From positions 1 to 6,941 of the forward strand of contig JAOPWF010000429.1 of NCBI GenBank assembly GCA_025965815.1: a stretch of DNA of 6,941 nucleotides. Reading direction: 5' to 3'. A model generated the notes under the pieces. It ran no database searches, was not told where the DNA came from, and worked only from the letters and a program-made list of their open reading frames with translations. A program made the position numbers and the translations under genes. Origin of the DNA: Mycobacterium sp. GTDB taxonomy: Bacteria > Actinomycetota > Actinomycetes > Mycobacteriales > Mycobacteriaceae. Shown piece by piece: positions 6,019-6,941 of the stretch (position 1 is its first letter; each line of letters starts with the position of its first letter).

Positions 6019-6447
6019 CTAGGGGAGCGCCGCGGCCAGGTCCTTCGGCATGACGGCCTTGATGTCGTCCCATTCGCCGTCAGTGATGTGGTGGCGCAGC
6101 GCCTGTAGCACGGTCCGTTCGAGTTGCTCGATGTCGCCCTCAATCTCGTAGGGGAACTCCTGGCGGATGCGTTGCAGGAACTCCTCACGGTGGAGCTTCA
6201 TCGGCACCTTGCTGGGATCCCACTCCGCGTAGTAGATGCCGCGCACAAGCATCGGCAGCTGGGCCCCGAGCTGAGCGGCTTCCTGGACCGGCAGGCGATC
6301 GCGCAACGCGTGCAGGACGGCTCGAAGTGCAGCGTAGGACTGGTTTCGCCGCTCCTTGGGCCAGCCATACGCCTCCTCTATCTCGTGGAGAACCCTGTTG
6401 GTCTTGTCTTCGGTGGTCTTGAAGGAACTGAACCCTTTGTCGCCCAT
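6019..6447 (-). CDS. DUF2267 family protein
   Basis: The 142-aa product, from ATG at 6447, matches the DUF2267 family: two similar helical modules, roughly residues 12-75 and 85-140. Module one has the typical sequence ALRAVLHALRDRLPVQEAAQLGAQLPMLVRGIYY, and module two reads FLQRIRQEFP...TVLQALRHHITDGEWDDIKAVMPKDLAALP-like. The fold is all-helical and cytoplasmic; no enzymatic function is known, and members are often found near stress genes. An AGAGAGG purine tract 8 nt upstream supports this ATG over the longer frame reaching 6597, whose extra Arg/Pro-rich residues do not resemble the family. The upstream neighbour diverges across 313 bp. Confidence 0.9.
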   Translation of the reverse strand: MGDKGFSSFKTTEDKTNRVLHEIEEAYGWPKERRNQSYAALRAVLHALRDRLPVQEAAQLGAQLPMLVRGIYYAEWDPSKVPMKLHREEFLQRIRQEFPYEIEGDIEQLERTVLQALRHHITDGEWDDIKAVMPKDLAAALP

Positions 6448-6760
6448 GCGTGACGCCTCTCTCCGAATCGGCCGACCACGAACAACGCCGCGTCGATCTC
6501 CCATGCTGCACGGCGGCGGACACCGTGCGATTGGGCACCACAGCGCCAATCGCCGTCGTCGCCATTGCCCTAGCGGGACGACCGGCGACGGCGACACGGG
6601 CGGCCCGCCGGGAAGGAGTCTTGAGCGCGTCGGCCGCGGTCACAGGTGATCAAATCCTGCGGGCCGCAACTAAACACACCCGACACACTCAACGCTACAG
6701 CCAGGGTTGACGCCTCGGCTACGACCCGGTACTGGTGTCTTACCGCCGCGGCTCGCTTGT
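6448..6760. other. 313-bp divergent intergenic region
   Basis: The region separates the minus-strand DUF2267 gene from the plus-strand thiamine-diphosphate enzyme. Open frames here (for example plus 6450-6710, and a minus-strand extension to 6643) are Arg/Ala/Pro-rich and match no family I know. It holds a perfect 6-bp inverted repeat (GCACGG 6508-6513, CCGTGC 6523-6528) and a possible promoter at 6707-6735. An A/C-rich patch at about 6667-6700 contrasts with the surrounding GC-rich sequence. Nothing else is evident. Confidence 0.6.
6707..6735 (+). promoter_or_regulatory. Possible promoter of the thiamine-diphosphate enzyme gene
   Basis: TTGACG at 6707-6712 is one base off the -35 consensus, and TACTGG at 6730-6735 follows after exactly 17 bp, starting with the TA of a -10 box but lacking its final T. 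Transcription would begin near 6742, giving a leader of about 19 nt before the GTG at 6761. Spacing and orientation fit; the -10 is imperfect, so this is tentative. Confidence 0.4.
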
Positions 6761-6941
6761 GTGGGCGAACCGAGTCGCACGACCGCCGCACTGCTGGTGG
6801 AGTGCCTGGTGAACGAGGGCGTGACGCATGTCTTTGGCATTCCGGGCGAGGAGAATATCCGGTTGGTCGAGGCGCTGTCGAGGTCGTCGATCGGATACGT
6901 GCTGACCCGCCACGAGCAGGGTGCCTCGTTCATGGCCGAGG
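6761..6941 (+). CDS. Thiamine-diphosphate enzyme, acetolactate synthase-like, N-terminal part only
   Basis: From GTG at 6761 the frame runs 60 codons to the right edge. The residues TAALLVECLVNEGVTHVFGIPGEENIRLVEAL, then YVLTRHEQGASFMAE, are the classic N-terminal pyrimidine-binding domain of thiamine-diphosphate enzymes of the acetolactate synthase, benzoylformate decarboxylase and pyruvate oxidase group. FGIPGEEN and the RHEQGA motif contain the conserved glutamate (in HEQ) that activates the thiamine ring. 'GIPGEEN' is typical of catabolic acetolactate synthases and related mycobacterial paralogues rather than the anabolic 'GYPGG' form, but the exact reaction cannot be assigned without the rest. 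The GTG start has only a weak ribosome site; it is the first usable start before the family sequence. Confidence 0.88.
   Translation, partial: MGEPSRTTAALLVECLVNEGVTHVFGIPGEENIRLVEALSRSSIGYVLTRHEQGASFMAE

Noticed and set aside
6450..6710. An 86-codon plus-strand open frame in the right intergenic region
   Set aside because: It has no ribosome site, no family resemblance and a composition typical of non-coding GC-rich DNA, and it starts antisense to the DUF2267 ribosome site.
1..6941. Search for CRISPR arrays, insertion-sequence ends, toxin-antitoxin pairs and phage genes
   Set aside because: No regularly spaced repeats, terminal inverted repeats, transposase or integrase motifs were seen.

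Overview
The window looks like chromosomal DNA of a high-GC actinobacterium, most likely a mycobacterium or close relative. Third codon positions are strongly G/C and GTG starts are used. Several gene types are typical of mycobacteria: a deazaflavin (F420)-type nitroreductase-family protein, a gyrase-like/GNAT protein, a small secreted two-cysteine protein, a lipoprotein with a mycobacterial-style lipobox, and a DUF2267 protein. The species assignment is inference. I see no insertion sequence, phage gene, CRISPR array, tRNA or rRNA, and it reads as ordinary chromosome.

Layout. (1) 1-435, minus: 5' part of an amidase-signature gene running off the left edge. (2) 592-1257, plus: a 221-aa protein joining a GyrA-like helical segment to a GNAT-like segment, preceded by a perfect 14-bp tandem repeat that places a -10-like hexamer exactly where a leaderless transcript would need it. 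(3) 1263-3472, minus: three co-directional genes, read from right to left as a six-helix membrane protein with a GGDEF domain, a cysteine hydrolase of the isochorismatase family 10 bp downstream, and after a 100-bp gap an F420-type nitroreductase-family protein. (4) 3473-3898: a 426-bp divergent intergenic region. (5) 3899-5296, plus: a small exported protein, then 42 bp later a 278-aa coiled-coil protein of an actinobacterial family of unknown function. (6) 5312-6447, minus: a DUF2267 protein followed by a lipoprotein. (7) 6448-6760: a 313-bp divergent intergenic region. (8) 6761-6941, plus: the first 60 residues of a thiamine-diphosphate enzyme resembling acetolactate synthase, cut by the right edge.

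Functional links between the genes are weak. The tightest pairing is the GGDEF gene with the cysteine hydrolase, which are probably cotranscribed. The GGDEF domain keeps its GGEEF signature but has changed positions that normally bind metal and guanine, so cyclase activity is doubtful. No strong case for a new defence or mobile system can be made here. The points most worth a second look are the GyrA-like/GNAT protein with its repeat promoter and the altered GGDEF protein.
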